The translations under genes were made by a program, and so were the position numbers. Positions 37,861 through 46,892 of a stretch of 64,000 bases of DNA are shown piece by piece; positions within the stretch are counted from its first letter, which is position 1, and the number at the start of each line of letters is the position of its first letter. A model generated the notes under the pieces. The model was not told where the DNA came from. It did no database searches and was given only the letters and a program-made list of their open reading frames with translations. Location: assembly GCF_000685295.1 (NCBI RefSeq), contig NZ_ARYL01000023.1:1-64000 (forward strand). Direction: 5' to 3'. The DNA comes from Hyphomonas oceanitis SCH89. GTDB lineage: Bacteria; Pseudomonadota; Alphaproteobacteria; Caulobacterales; Hyphomonadaceae.

Positions 37861-38793
37861 ATGCTGAAATGGATTCTGGGTATCGCCGGAGCGCTTGTCG
37901 TCGTGGCGGCAGCAGCTGGCTGGTGGCTGTTTGTCGGGTTCAGTCACGCGCCAAAGGCAGCGGCGGGCCTGATGGACATGGACCAATGGCGCAGCATGGT
38001 GCGCGAAGGCGGTGGCACGCTGCCGACAGAGGTGCGCGTGCTGGAAGTCGGCCGGGATTCCGCGCCCATGGTGGCGGCGCGTGCCGGGGCGTTCGGCGGC
38101 AAATGGCAGACGAGCTACAATTCCGTCCAGCTGGTCTATCCGGACAAGACCATCATTATCGGTGGCGCCCTCGACCGTCAGACATCCGAAGGCATGGTGG
38201 CCGCCCCCAAGGACTGGTCATTCGATGACGCAGCCTATGAGCAGCTGACGGCGGCCATGCTGCGCGCCGATCAGGTGCTGATCACGCATGAGCATCTTGA
38301 TCATGTCATGGCCATTGCGCGCCACCCGCAGCCGGACGCACTGGCCCCGCGACTTGTGCTCAACGCGCCGCAGATTGCCGCCATGCCGCAGTTTGCGATT
38401 GGTGAGCTGGCGCCAGCCGTGCGCGATGTTGCCCCGCGTCTCGATGGTTCGGTTCAGCTAGTGGCGCCGGGTGTCGTTGCGATCCCCGTGCCCGGCCATA
38501 CGGCGGGCAGCCAGATGGTCTTCATCACGCTGGAGAATGGTCATGAATACCTGATGATCGGCGATATCGTCTGGACCATGACTTCGCTCGACGAGCTGGT
38601 GATGCGTCCCGTCTTTACCCAGTACGCCGTGATCGATCCGAACGAGGACCGCACAGCCGTCAAGGACCAGATCCGCGCCCTGCACGACCTCTGGGAGGCC
38701 AATCCGGAACTGACCATTTTCCCGAGTCACGACCGCACATGGCTGGAAATGCTGGAGCAGCAAGGCCTGATCAGCTGGAGTTTTCAGGACTAG
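37861..38793 (+). CDS. MBL-fold metallohydrolase, membrane-anchored
   Basis: A 310-residue metallo-beta-lactamase-fold protein. An N-terminal anchor (LKWILGIAGALVVVAAAAGWWLFVGF) places it in the periplasm. The zinc motif is THEHLDHVM (HxHxDH) near residue 141, with a further His in VPGHTAGSQM, Asp in LMIGDIVWTM and His in FPSHDRTW, all in order for the fold. GGGAGG lies seven bases before the ATG. Substrate is not evident; lactonases and arylsulfatase-like members share these motifs. Confidence 0.85.
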   Translation: MLKWILGIAGALVVVAAAAGWWLFVGFSHAPKAAAGLMDMDQWRSMVREGGGTLPTEVRVLEVGRDSAPMVAARAGAFGGKWQTSYNSVQLVYPDKTIIIGGALDRQTSEGMVAAPKDWSFDDAAYEQLTAAMLRADQVLITHEHLDHVMAIARHPQPDALAPRLVLNAPQIAAMPQFAIGELAPAVRDVAPRLDGSVQLVAPGVVAIPVPGHTAGSQMVFITLENGHEYLMIGDIVWTMTSLDELVMRPVFTQYAVIDPNEDRTAVKDQIRALHDLWEANPELTIFPSHDRTWLEMLEQQGLISWSFQD

Positions 38794-38876
38794 CATTGCC
38801 ATTGACGGCTTGATTTTCCGCTGCGCGCGCGCGAGTAGAGCGCATTCTCCCTCCCGCTCGAACAGGAATACGCGCC

Positions 38877-40541
38877 ATGGCCGGTCCCCAGATTGTTTTC
38901 CACATGCAAGGCCTCACAAAGGCCTATCCTGGCGGCAAGAAGGTGTTCGAGAACATCCACCTGAACTTCCTGCCTGACGCCAAGATCGGTGTGGTCGGCG
39001 TCAACGGTTCCGGTAAGTCGACCCTGCTGCGCATCATGGCGGGCGAGGACAAGGATTATCAGGGCGAGGCCTGGGCCGCTGACGGCATCAAGGTCGGCTA
39101 CCTGCCACAGGAGCCGAAGCTCGACCCGACGCTCACCGTGTTCGAGAATGTCGCCTCCAAATGCCCTGAAAAGCAGATGCTGGAACAGTTCAACGCCATC
39201 TCCGAAAAACTCGGCGAAGACTATTCCGACGAGCTGATGGAAGAGATGACCAAGCTGCAGGAGCAGATCGACGCCGCTGACGCATGGGACATCGATTCCA
39301 AGATCGACATGGCGCTGACGGCGCTCGGCTGCCCCGAGAATGATGCCGACGTGTCGGCCCTCTCCGGCGGTGAAGCCCGCCGCGTGGCGATCTGCCAGCT
39401 GCTGCTGTCCAAGCCCGACATGATCCTGATGGATGAACCGACCAACCACCTCGACGCCGAGACGGTTGCCTGGCTGCAGAACTACCTGATCAATTTCCCC
39501 GGCTGCGTCATCCTCGTGACCCACGACCGTTACTTCCTTGACGATATCACCAGCTGGATCCTCGAACTCGACCGCGGCCGCGGCGTGCCCTTCCAGGGCA
39601 ACTATTCCGGCTGGGTCGAGCAGAAGGCCAAGCGGATGGAGCAGGAAGCCCGCGAGGATACCGGCCGCAAGCGCACGCTGGCCAAGGAACTTGAATGGGT
39701 CCGCTCCGGCCAGAAGGCCCGTCAAGCGAAATCCAAGGCCCGTATCAACGCCTATGAGGAAATGGCCTCCAAGGCCGAGCGCGAGCAGGTGATGACCGCG
39801 CAGATCCGCATCCCGCCCGGCCCGCGCCTTGGCGGCGTCGTGCTGGAAGCGGAAGGCCTCAACAAGGCCTTTGGCGAGAACGTGCTGATCGAAGACCTCG
39901 ATTTCAAACTGCCACCGGGTGGCATTGTCGGTGTGATCGGCCCGAACGGCGCTGGTAAATCGACGCTGTTCAAGATGATCCTCGATCAGGAAAAGCCGGA
40001 TTCGGGCAGCCTGCGCGTCGGCGAGACGGTGAAAATCGGTTATGTCGACCAGAGCCGCGACAAGCTCGATCCGGGCAAGAACGTCTGGGAGGAAATCTCG
40101 GGCGGCACGGACATGATCGACCTTGGCGGTGTGCAGGTCATGTCGCGCGCCTATGTCGGCGCCTTCAACTTCAAGGGCACCGACCAGCAGAAGAAGGTCG
40201 GCCTGCTCTCAGGCGGTGAGCGCAACCGCGTCCACCTCGCCAAGATGCTGAAGGGCAGCCACAACCTGCTCCTCCTCGATGAACCGACCAACGACCTTGA
40301 CGTGGAAACGCTGCAGGCCCTCGAAGAAGGCCTCGACAATTTCCCCGGCTGCGCCGTTATCATCTCGCACGATCGCTGGTTCCTTGACCGCATGGCGACG
40401 CACATCCTCGCCTTCGAGGGCGACAGTCACGTTGAGTGGTTCGAGGGCGATTTCTCGTCCTACCTTGAAGACAAGAAGCGCCGCCTCGGCGAAGACGCCG
40501 TCAATCCGAAGCGCCTGAAATTCAAGAAGTTCGGACGGTAG
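38877..40541 (+). CDS. ettA: Energy-dependent translational throttle protein EttA (ABC-F)
   Basis: A 554-residue ABC-F ATPase with two nucleotide-binding domains and no TM segments. Walker A motifs GVNGSGKSTLL (about residue 41) and GPNGAGKSTLF (about 355), ABC signatures LSGGEARRV and LSGGERNRV, and Walker B LMDEPTNHLD and LLDEPTNDLD are all present; the linker GRGVPFQGNYSGWVEQKAKRM matches the arm and P-site region of EttA. It binds the ribosomal E site and gates the first peptide bond according to ATP/ADP level. Size and motif order match E. coli EttA. Monocistronic as far as visible. Confidence 0.96.
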   Translation: MAGPQIVFHMQGLTKAYPGGKKVFENIHLNFLPDAKIGVVGVNGSGKSTLLRIMAGEDKDYQGEAWAADGIKVGYLPQEPKLDPTLTVFENVASKCPEKQMLEQFNAISEKLGEDYSDELMEEMTKLQEQIDAADAWDIDSKIDMALTALGCPENDADVSALSGGEARRVAICQLLLSKPDMILMDEPTNHLDAETVAWLQNYLINFPGCVILVTHDRYFLDDITSWILELDRGRGVPFQGNYSGWVEQKAKRMEQEAREDTGRKRTLAKELEWVRSGQKARQAKSKARINAYEEMASKAEREQVMTAQIRIPPGPRLGGVVLEAEGLNKAFGENVLIEDLDFKLPPGGIVGVIGPNGAGKSTLFKMILDQEKPDSGSLRVGETVKIGYVDQSRDKLDPGKNVWEEISGGTDMIDLGGVQVMSRAYVGAFNFKGTDQQKKVGLLSGGERNRVHLAKMLKGSHNLLLLDEPTNDLDVETLQALEEGLDNFPGCAVIISHDRWFLDRMATHILAFEGDSHVEWFEGDFSSYLEDKKRRLGEDAVNPKRLKFKKFGR

Positions 40542-40603
40542 TATAGGTTGCGTTTGTAGGATCTTTCGCATCAACTCACTTCGATTTTATTGGGGAGAGG
40601 TTG

Positions 40604-41482
40604 ATGCGGTGGATCATTTCAGCGATCGGATTAATGGTTGCGGCCTGTAGCCCGGCGGACAGTGACGAGCATTCCGTAATGCGCGAACATCTTTCGCGAG
40701 CTAGTTTCACCCAAGAGGCGATGTCTGCGGTGAAGGCGAACGAGCAGGTTGCGTGCGTTGAGCCGATAGACGATGGCAGTTTCAGTTTCGGAGCGGATTC
40801 GGAAGACTGCCAGACCCACACCTTTTTTACCGACAACATGTATGAAGCTTATCTGGCCGACCCTTTAGCCAAGGACGCGGTGATAGCCAGGCTTGTGTCT
40901 ATGTCGGTCGCATCACTGACAGACCAGGATAAGATCGGTTTGATGCCCGATGATTTTCGCGAACGCATCGTCGTCCTGTTGCGGCCAGCAGGATATGGCG
41001 AAAGCATACCCGGCGTACCGGCCATTCCAGTCGTAAAGAAGCCCTTCGCTGGTGACATGGTCGTCCTGCTGGCACTCGATAGCCCGGATAGTCTCGCGGC
41101 TGTGACTAAAGAGATGTTAGGCGATGTCGATATGCAGGAAAGCGAACTATATGCGCTTGCGTTTGAAAACACGCGCGAACGTGTTGATGAACTTCAGATA
41201 CAGACGGATAAGGACATTGAGTTCGTATCGGCTGTTTCAGGTTTGGCGACTGGCCATCTGTCGCTTCCTGAATCATGTGACGCCGATACGGCGCCCTACT
41301 ATGCCGTTGTTCTGGACAGGGATACGTATGCTCGAACGCCAGCTTCTGCGACGAAGGGTGTCGCAGCACTGGCGAGCTATCTGGTGAAAGCCAGAAAGCA
41401 GAATGCCGGTTTTTCCCAGACGTTATTGAGCTGCGATTCTGGCATATGGTCCGCCGCTGACGTTTACGCACTGGCGCAATAA
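40604..41482 (+). CDS. Hypothetical lipoprotein
   Basis: A 292-residue unrecognised protein with a lipoprotein signal, MRWIISAIGLMVAAC, lipobox VAAC with Cys15, so it should be membrane-anchored. The mature part is mixed, acidic, with conserved-looking CVEPIDDGSFSFGADSEDCQTH and C-terminal LLSCDSGIWSAADVYALA; four further Cys could form disulfides. The gene is visibly more AT-rich and less codon-biased than ettA before it and the MscS gene after it, hinting at acquisition. GGGGAGAGG precedes the ATG at 40604. Convergent with the MscS gene. Confidence 0.7.
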   Translation: MRWIISAIGLMVAACSPADSDEHSVMREHLSRASFTQEAMSAVKANEQVACVEPIDDGSFSFGADSEDCQTHTFFTDNMYEAYLADPLAKDAVIARLVSMSVASLTDQDKIGLMPDDFRERIVVLLRPAGYGESIPGVPAIPVVKKPFAGDMVVLLALDSPDSLAAVTKEMLGDVDMQESELYALAFENTRERVDELQIQTDKDIEFVSAVSGLATGHLSLPESCDADTAPYYAVVLDRDTYARTPASATKGVAALASYLVKARKQNAGFSQTLLSCDSGIWSAADVYALAQ

Positions 41483-41503
41483 CCGGTAACCGCAGGCGCA
41501 GTT

Positions 41504-42877
41504 CTATTCCACAGGACGGTCGGAATCGAGGAGATCGGTCTCCTTGGTTTCGGCGCGTTCTTCATCGACCTTTTTCTCGATGTGATCATCCGGCGCGACG
41601 CTGAGCGCGTCCGAGCCTGTCGGCAAGGTGGGGCGTTCCGGCTTGCGGCGCTCTGTCGTCGTGCCGCCCATGTCCTGCACGACCTTGGCTGCATCGACCG
41701 GGCCGTCAAAGCGCAGGCGATAGATGGGTTCGGGCAGGGTGAAGCCGCCGGTTTCGAGGGCATCCTTCGTGGCGCTGATGGCAAGGCCGCGCGCCTTGTT
41801 GAAGTCGGTCTGGTTCTGGTTCACCCAGCCCTGGAAGCGCAGCACGATATTGGAATCGCCAACCGTCTGTATGAAGGCGCTCGCGTCAGGTTGTTTCAGC
41901 ACGAAGGGCAACGTGTCCAGCGTGTCGAGCCCTAGGTTCATCGCGGCGATCGGGTCATCTTCGGCATCGACGCCAAGGTCGAACTCGAAGCGGCGTTCGG
42001 GGTTGCGGCTGTAGTTCAGGATCACGGCCTTGAAGACCACCGCATTCGGAATGCGCAAATGGTTGCCGTCGAGCGTCATCAGCACCGTGGCGCGGGATGT
42101 GAGGCGGACGACCTTGCCCTCCTGATCGCCAATCACGACATGCTCGTTGGCGCGGAAAGGCTGGCGCAGGCTGAGCATGATGGACGAGATATAGTTCTCA
42201 AGACTGTCACGCACCGCAAAGCCCACCGCGATACCGAGCACGCCTATGCCGCCGAGCAGCGTACCCATCAGCGCGGTAGCGCCGACAAGGCTGAGCGCCA
42301 GTACCAGCGCTATGCCGATGGCAATGACACGGACGGCCTGCGAGACGAGTTCGGCGAGGAAGACGTTACGCAGCAGGCGGCGCCACAACCACATCCAGCT
42401 GGCCAGAAGGTGGCCCAGAAGGCTGATGATCAGGAAGAGCGCGAGGCCAAGGCCGAGCAGGGGCAGGGCGCGGTAATAGCTCTTGAGCCGGGCATGGAAC
42501 GTGTCGACGAGGGGGGAGACGTTGCCTTCAATGTCCAGCGTGCGGTCAATCTTGTCCTCGACTGTCACGACGCCCACGAGCCGTCCTGCAATGTCGATGG
42601 CACGGTTCGCGGCAGCTGAGTTCGAAACGCCGCCGGAAAGCGTGACAACGCCCTCGCTGACATCGACCTCAACGCGCTTGAGCGAGTCGATCTCCGAAAA
42701 GATCGCGACGATACGGCTTTCAATGGCATTGTCTGACGGAGCATCGCTCGCCGTCTGGACGATTTGCGGCGCGGGCTGTTCGACGGGCGCCTGTGCGTGT
42801 GTTTGAAGCGTGGGCATGATGGCGAGCAGGCAGAGGCCGGCCAGCAAGTGGGTCAATCTTTTTGTCATTATGGCCAT
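41504..42877 (-). CDS. MscS-type mechanosensitive channel with N-terminal BON domain
   Basis: A 457-residue protein in the order signal peptide (LAGLCLLAIMPTLQTHAQA), periplasmic BON domain (VEVDVSEGVVTLSGGVSNSAAANRAIDIAGRL), three to four TM segments, and the MscS pore and beta domain. The pore helix reads ATALMGTLLGGIGVLGIAVGFAVRDSLENYISSIML, followed by VVIGDQEGKVVRLTSRATVLMTLDG and RIPNAVVFKAVILNYSRN. A long charged tail (ERRKPERPTLP) ends it. BON domains bind lipid or peptidoglycan. GAGGGAAACGGCGC before the ATG at 42877 decides the start. It should open on hypo-osmotic shock. Confidence 0.88.
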   Translation of the reverse strand: MAIMTKRLTHLLAGLCLLAIMPTLQTHAQAPVEQPAPQIVQTASDAPSDNAIESRIVAIFSEIDSLKRVEVDVSEGVVTLSGGVSNSAAANRAIDIAGRLVGVVTVEDKIDRTLDIEGNVSPLVDTFHARLKSYYRALPLLGLGLALFLIISLLGHLLASWMWLWRRLLRNVFLAELVSQAVRVIAIGIALVLALSLVGATALMGTLLGGIGVLGIAVGFAVRDSLENYISSIMLSLRQPFRANEHVVIGDQEGKVVRLTSRATVLMTLDGNHLRIPNAVVFKAVILNYSRNPERRFEFDLGVDAEDDPIAAMNLGLDTLDTLPFVLKQPDASAFIQTVGDSNIVLRFQGWVNQNQTDFNKARGLAISATKDALETGGFTLPEPIYRLRFDGPVDAAKVVQDMGGTTTERRKPERPTLPTGSDALSVAPDDHIEKKVDEERAETKETDLLDSDRPVE

Positions 42878-42952
42878 CGCGCCGTTTCCCTCAGCCATGT
42901 GCTGTAAAGGCATGAGCGACGCATGTGTTCCGCAGGTTTGCGTGGATCGCTG

Positions 42953-44164
42953 TCAGGCCAGTTGGTCTTCGATATCCGAAATTGTCGGCGATGACACATC
43001 CAGCGGGTCGTTTTTCGGGTCTGTGGACGGGTTTTCGGACGCAACGCGGTCATAGAAGGGGTCGTAAAAGGCCGCGGAAACGGCGGGGGAGAACATCTTC
43101 TCGGCCGTCAAACGGGCTGCGCGGCGCAGGGGCAACAGCTTTTCGGGCGCGCCGATGTAGGGCCGTATCGCTGCCAGCGCGTGATCTGCCAGCTTTTCGA
43201 TTTCGTCCGCAAAGAAGTCCTCGTAGGCGTTTTCATTATGCTTGACGCCGACGGGTTGCTTCCAGTGGCCAAGCTCATCGACATCAAGTGGCAGCATCAG
43301 GCCGTTCAGTCCGTCCTTCACAAATTCCGGGATCGCCTGAACTGGCGTGGCAATGGAGGGCGTGTGCTCTGCCATGGCCTCAATGATTGAATAGCCGAAC
43401 GTATCGGAGAATGTCGGGAGAAAGCCGAAGTGCGAGCGGCCCAGCATCTGACGGACGGCGCCATTTGGCAGGCCTTCAAAGCGCGTGACATTGGGCAGGT
43501 CGAGCAGGTCCATGTAAGGCTTGAAAAAGGCTTCGGAGGCCGGGTCCGTCCAGACGGATGCGCCGACGGTCATCGATGAGACGATCTGGATACGTACGGG
43601 CAGGTTCTGTTCAAGCGCCTTCTGCGCGAGCTTCACCGCGACGCAACCGCCCTTGCGTGCAAAGTGGGCGCCGACGAAGGTGATCACGAGTTCGTCCATA
43701 CGGCCGTCTCTCAGCTCTGCAGCGAGCGGGTCGACATCCGGGCCCATGAGCACGTTCGGGTGGCGCACCAGCAGTTTGGCCTTCAGGGCTTCCGCCGTGC
43801 ACGCGTCCTTGGTCTGGTCGATGAACTGATTACGGGCGTAGTGCGACAGGGCAATGATACGGCGACAATGCCGGCTCGAGATCTCGCGCGTCATCCAATC
43901 CGTATAGGCGTTGTCCCGTGCAATGCTGAACCGGCGGGGAAGGTGGCTCTCGAACGAGATGACATATTTGCGCTCGCCGATTGGCACGCGGTTGAAGGCG
44001 TGGACCAGATCTGCGTTGTGAAAAGGCGCCATCCAGGCGATGCCGTCGAGCTTGTTGAGCAGTTTGTCGAAGGGCAGGAACAAGCGACTATTGATCTGGT
44101 GCCCGCTACGACGGGGCACCACGAAAGAGGTGGGATACCTGTCTTTGTAAACTGAGACTCTCAT
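42953..44164 (-). CDS. Glycosyltransferase, GT4-like (GT-B fold)
   Basis: A 403-residue glycosyltransferase family 1/4-type protein. The N-terminal half includes FHNADLVHAFNRVP and SFESHLPRRF; the donor-binding half has ELVITFVGAHFARKGGCVAVKLAQ, LPNVTRFEGLPNGAVRQMLGRSHFGFLPTFSDTFGYSIIEAMAEHTPSIATPVQAIPEFV, the EX7E-type loop of GT4 enzymes. It is alone on the minus strand after a 188-bp upstream region that is AT-rich and likely holds its promoter. Acceptor unknown; a cell-surface glycan is probable. Confidence 0.82.
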   Translation of the reverse strand: MRVSVYKDRYPTSFVVPRRSGHQINSRLFLPFDKLLNKLDGIAWMAPFHNADLVHAFNRVPIGERKYVISFESHLPRRFSIARDNAYTDWMTREISSRHCRRIIALSHYARNQFIDQTKDACTAEALKAKLLVRHPNVLMGPDVDPLAAELRDGRMDELVITFVGAHFARKGGCVAVKLAQKALEQNLPVRIQIVSSMTVGASVWTDPASEAFFKPYMDLLDLPNVTRFEGLPNGAVRQMLGRSHFGFLPTFSDTFGYSIIEAMAEHTPSIATPVQAIPEFVKDGLNGLMLPLDVDELGHWKQPVGVKHNENAYEDFFADEIEKLADHALAAIRPYIGAPEKLLPLRRAARLTAEKMFSPAVSAAFYDPFYDRVASENPSTDPKNDPLDVSSPTISDIEDQLA

Positions 44165-44352
44165 CGCAACGTTGTACCCATCCGGAAATCACCCCCGGGG
44201 TGTGCAGGAAACGGGCCAGACGCGCCAAATGTTGAGGTAAACGCCGCACTGACCATTCAATTCCCGAGTTCTAGTCCAAGTATATGACTAAATCGCGAAT
44301 TTTTCCGGGAAATGCAGGTTAATGCACTGAAACGTATAAAGTTTAACAGAAT

Positions 44353-44979
44353 CTAGCTGCGTTTTGACGTTTTCAGCTCAGTGGTCCTGCTCTCGATCTT
44401 CTTGATTAATACTTCAGCCGACCCGTTCGAGCGGTCGAGCAGGGCGATAAATTGGGCCCTTTGTTCTATGCCGAGCCAGATCAGGTTTCCGTCGAGATTG
44501 AGGGCCACATCGACGACCTGATATTTGCCGTCGCGGTTAAGTACGCGCCAGCGAACATCCATATCCTTACCGTCCTGGCGCTTGATGACCGTATTCACGA
44601 TGGAATCATCGGCCGAACGGTCAACGGAATCCTTCACGATCACTTCCTTGCCGCGATAGTCATCAAGCTGGGATTCATAGACAGCCAGGGCGTAGGCGCG
44701 GAATGCCTTGCGATAGGCGGAAAGTTCCGCGTCTGTAAAGCGGCGGCTATATTTGCCAATAACGAAGTTGGAGACGGCGTCGAGGTCGGTGAACTTGTCC
44801 ATGTACACGCTGAACGCCTTCGTCCGCTCTTCAGCGGTCAAAGAGGGGTCATTAAGCGTTGCCAGGACTTCGCTCGCATTGGTCTGGACGTAGGCCTCTG
44901 TCTTTGCGTCTGCTGCTGCAGGCAAAGCGGTGAGCGCCAGACCGACCATGGCCAGACCTAGTGTGATAGTGCGTTTCAA
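44353..44979 (-). CDS. mlaC: MlaC-type phospholipid transport substrate-binding protein
   Basis: A 208-residue periplasmic MlaC/Ttg2D protein carrying phospholipids between membranes. Signal peptide LGLAMVGLALTALPAAADA; family features FVIGKYSRRFTDAELSAYRKAF, VNTVIKRQDGKDMDVRWRV and KYQVVDVALNLDGN. I place the start at a TTG (44979) with AGGAG seven bases upstream; the open frame extends upstream into the mlaA gene without a plausible start. It follows mlaA by 43 bp on the same strand. No MlaFED transporter genes are in the window. Confidence 0.88.
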   Translation of the reverse strand: MKRTITLGLAMVGLALTALPAAADAKTEAYVQTNASEVLATLNDPSLTAEERTKAFSVYMDKFTDLDAVSNFVIGKYSRRFTDAELSAYRKAFRAYALAVYESQLDDYRGKEVIVKDSVDRSADDSIVNTVIKRQDGKDMDVRWRVLNRDGKYQVVDVALNLDGNLIWLGIEQRAQFIALLDRSNGSAEVLIKKIESRTTELKTSKRS

Positions 44980-45022
44980 GCGACTGCTCCTGCTTTTCGT
45001 AAGCGCCTTGCTAAGTCCCAAA

Positions 45023-45769
45023 TTAGTCAAAATCAGGGAGATCTTCGTACGCATCCGCGTCATCGACCGGCTTACCATTACGGATGTCTGCCTGACGCTG
45101 AGATGAATAGATTCTACGAAGGGCGATGTAGGGTTCGGGCTGCTCATTGAGGGTCTTGATTTGATCATCAAATTCGACCCGCGCGTTGAGGCCGCCCAGT
45201 ACACGGCGGCCCATGGCGATCTGGTCATCGAGATCGGGTTGGCCTTCGAATTCGGTCCAGTTCAACGGATCGAATGCCACATCGACGCCGGTTCCGAGAA
45301 GATCGCGGGGGTTTGTCGGGCCGAGGAGGGGCATGACGAGGTACGGGCCGCTGTCGACGCCCCATACCGCGAGCGTCTGGCCAAAGTCTTCGGAGTGGCC
45401 TTCGAGGCCGAAATAATGCGCCGCATCCCACAGGCCGACGAGCCCGATCGTGGTATTGAGGGTGAATCGGAAGAACGTGTCGCTTGCGCGCCCTGGCTCG
45501 GCCTGCAGCACGTCATTCACAAAGATGACAGGCGATTTGAGGTTGCTCAGGAAGTCACCGACGCGGTCGCGCGCGAAGGATGGCGTGACCGTCTCATAGA
45601 CATTGGCAGCGGGCTCCAGCGCGTAGCGATCAACACCGTTGTTGAAGGCGAACATCTGGCGATTAAAGCCTTCATAGGGGTCGGCAATCGTGCCGGGTTC
45701 GGGCGGGGGAGCCGATGCGCAGGCGCCCAAACCCAGTGTCAGGGCGGCGCCAAGGAAACGTATTTGCAT
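45023..45769 (-). CDS. mlaA: MlaA (VacJ) phospholipid-binding outer-membrane lipoprotein
   Basis: A 248-residue VacJ/MlaA lipoprotein that extracts mislocalised phospholipids from the outer membrane. Lipobox LGAC (MQIRFLGAALTLGLGACASAP), then DPYEGFNRQMFAFNNGVDRY, NLKSPVIFVNDVLQ, RFTLNTTIGLVGLWDAA and GQTLAVWGVDSGPYLVMPLLGPTNPRDL, all diagnostic. GAGGG precedes the ATG by nine bases. Operon with mlaC; divergent from the ArsR-methyltransferase gene. Confidence 0.95.
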   Translation of the reverse strand: MQIRFLGAALTLGLGACASAPPPEPGTIADPYEGFNRQMFAFNNGVDRYALEPAANVYETVTPSFARDRVGDFLSNLKSPVIFVNDVLQAEPGRASDTFFRFTLNTTIGLVGLWDAAHYFGLEGHSEDFGQTLAVWGVDSGPYLVMPLLGPTNPRDLLGTGVDVAFDPLNWTEFEGQPDLDDQIAMGRRVLGGLNARVEFDDQIKTLNEQPEPYIALRRIYSSQRQADIRNGKPVDDADAYEDLPDFD

Positions 45770-45888
45770 GAGGAAAGCCCTCTGGGAGGTTGGGTTGGAT
45801 TATTAGAATGGTAATTCGAAACCGCTCCATCAACTCATAGTTTGGTAAATTCATTCTGCATGAACACATGAAATGTTTATTGCGGAAC

Positions 45889-45908
45889 ATATAAACCCAT
45901 GTTTATAT
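45889..45908. promoter_or_regulatory. 8-4-8 palindrome, likely operator of methionine operon
   Basis: ATATAAAC-CCAT-GTTTATAT, a perfect inverted repeat ending six bases before the start codon of the ArsR-type regulator gene. Its position over the promoter and start region suggests autoregulation of the whole met operon by the encoded ArsR-family protein. A TATAAT at 45906-45911 overlaps it. Confidence 0.65.
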
Positions 45909-45914
45909 AATGAT

Positions 45915-46892
45915 ATGAAGCCTGATCTCGTTCCCATCCTCGACCGGCTCCGCGCAGCGGGCGAGCCAACGCGGCTGCGCATCCTGGCGCTATTGCGGGG
46001 GCGAGACCTGTCGGTTGGTGAGCTTGTGCAGGTCCTTGCGCAGTCCCAGCCGCGATTATCTCACCATCTGAAGGCCCTGACGAGCGCGGGACTGGTGGAG
46101 CGCATGCCGGAGGGCTCGTTTGTTTTTTATCGCGCGGCCAGCCGCGGCGACGGGAGAGCCTTTCTTGATTCCCTGTTCGAGCAGATCGCTGTCGAATCGC
46201 CGACATTCCAGCGCGATTCAGAGCAGCTTGAAGAAGTGACGGCCCTGCGGGCAGCCTCGGCTGAGTCCTATTTTTCGGAGTTGGCCGGTACATGGGACAC
46301 GATCCGTTCGCTTCACTATCCGAACGAGGCCATCGAAGCGGCGCTTCTGGACATGGCTGGTCCCGGACCGTTTGAGCGGGTTGTTGATTTCGGCACAGGC
46401 ACAGGCCGCATGCTGGCGCTGTTTGCACCATTGGCACGCGAGGCCGAAGGCATCGACCTTAGCCACCAGATGTTGACCGTGGCGCGCGCCAATCTTGAGC
46501 GGGCGGGCATAACGGGCGCACGCGTGCGCCAGGGCGATGTTACGTCTGCGCCGTTTGAGGATGCGTCGGCCGATCTCGTCATTATTCACCAGGTGCTGCA
46601 CTTCATGGATGCGCCGGGCAGGGTGATTGCCGAGGCGAGCCGGGTGCTGAAACCCGGCGGGCGCCTGCTCGTGGTTGATTTTGCCGCGCATGATCTCGAA
46701 TTCCTGCGCTCCGAGCACGGTCACCACCGGCTCGGGATGCGGAACGATAATATGGAAGCCTGGGCCCAGGATGCGCAGCTGAAGCTGTCCCAGCCCGCTT
46801 CATTCGCGCCGCCCGAGGCCTCTGGCCCGGGACTGGTGGTCAATATCTGGGTCGCTGATAAGCCGGCCCTGCCTGAGGAGGCCAAAGCATGA
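45915..46892 (+). CDS. ArsR-family regulator fused to SAM-dependent methyltransferase
   Basis: A 325-residue fusion. Residues 1-95 are an ArsR winged helix (LRAAGEPTRLRILALLRGRDLSVGELVQVLAQSQPRLSHHLKALTSAGLVERMPEGSFVFYRA) without the metal-binding Cys of arsenic sensors. Residues 130-300 are a class I methyltransferase with VVDFGTGTGRMLALF (motif I), GIDLSHQML and GRLLVVDFAAHDLEF. Start at 45915 because the HTH begins there; no ribosome site is present, so the message may be leaderless or poorly translated. First gene of the metF-metH operon with a 4-bp overlap to metF; it probably senses SAM or S-adenosylhomocysteine, as SahR-type regulators do. Confidence 0.85.
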   Translation: MKPDLVPILDRLRAAGEPTRLRILALLRGRDLSVGELVQVLAQSQPRLSHHLKALTSAGLVERMPEGSFVFYRAASRGDGRAFLDSLFEQIAVESPTFQRDSEQLEEVTALRAASAESYFSELAGTWDTIRSLHYPNEAIEAALLDMAGPGPFERVVDFGTGTGRMLALFAPLAREAEGIDLSHQMLTVARANLERAGITGARVRQGDVTSAPFEDASADLVIIHQVLHFMDAPGRVIAEASRVLKPGGRLLVVDFAAHDLEFLRSEHGHHRLGMRNDNMEAWAQDAQLKLSQPASFAPPEASGPGLVVNIWVADKPALPEEAKA

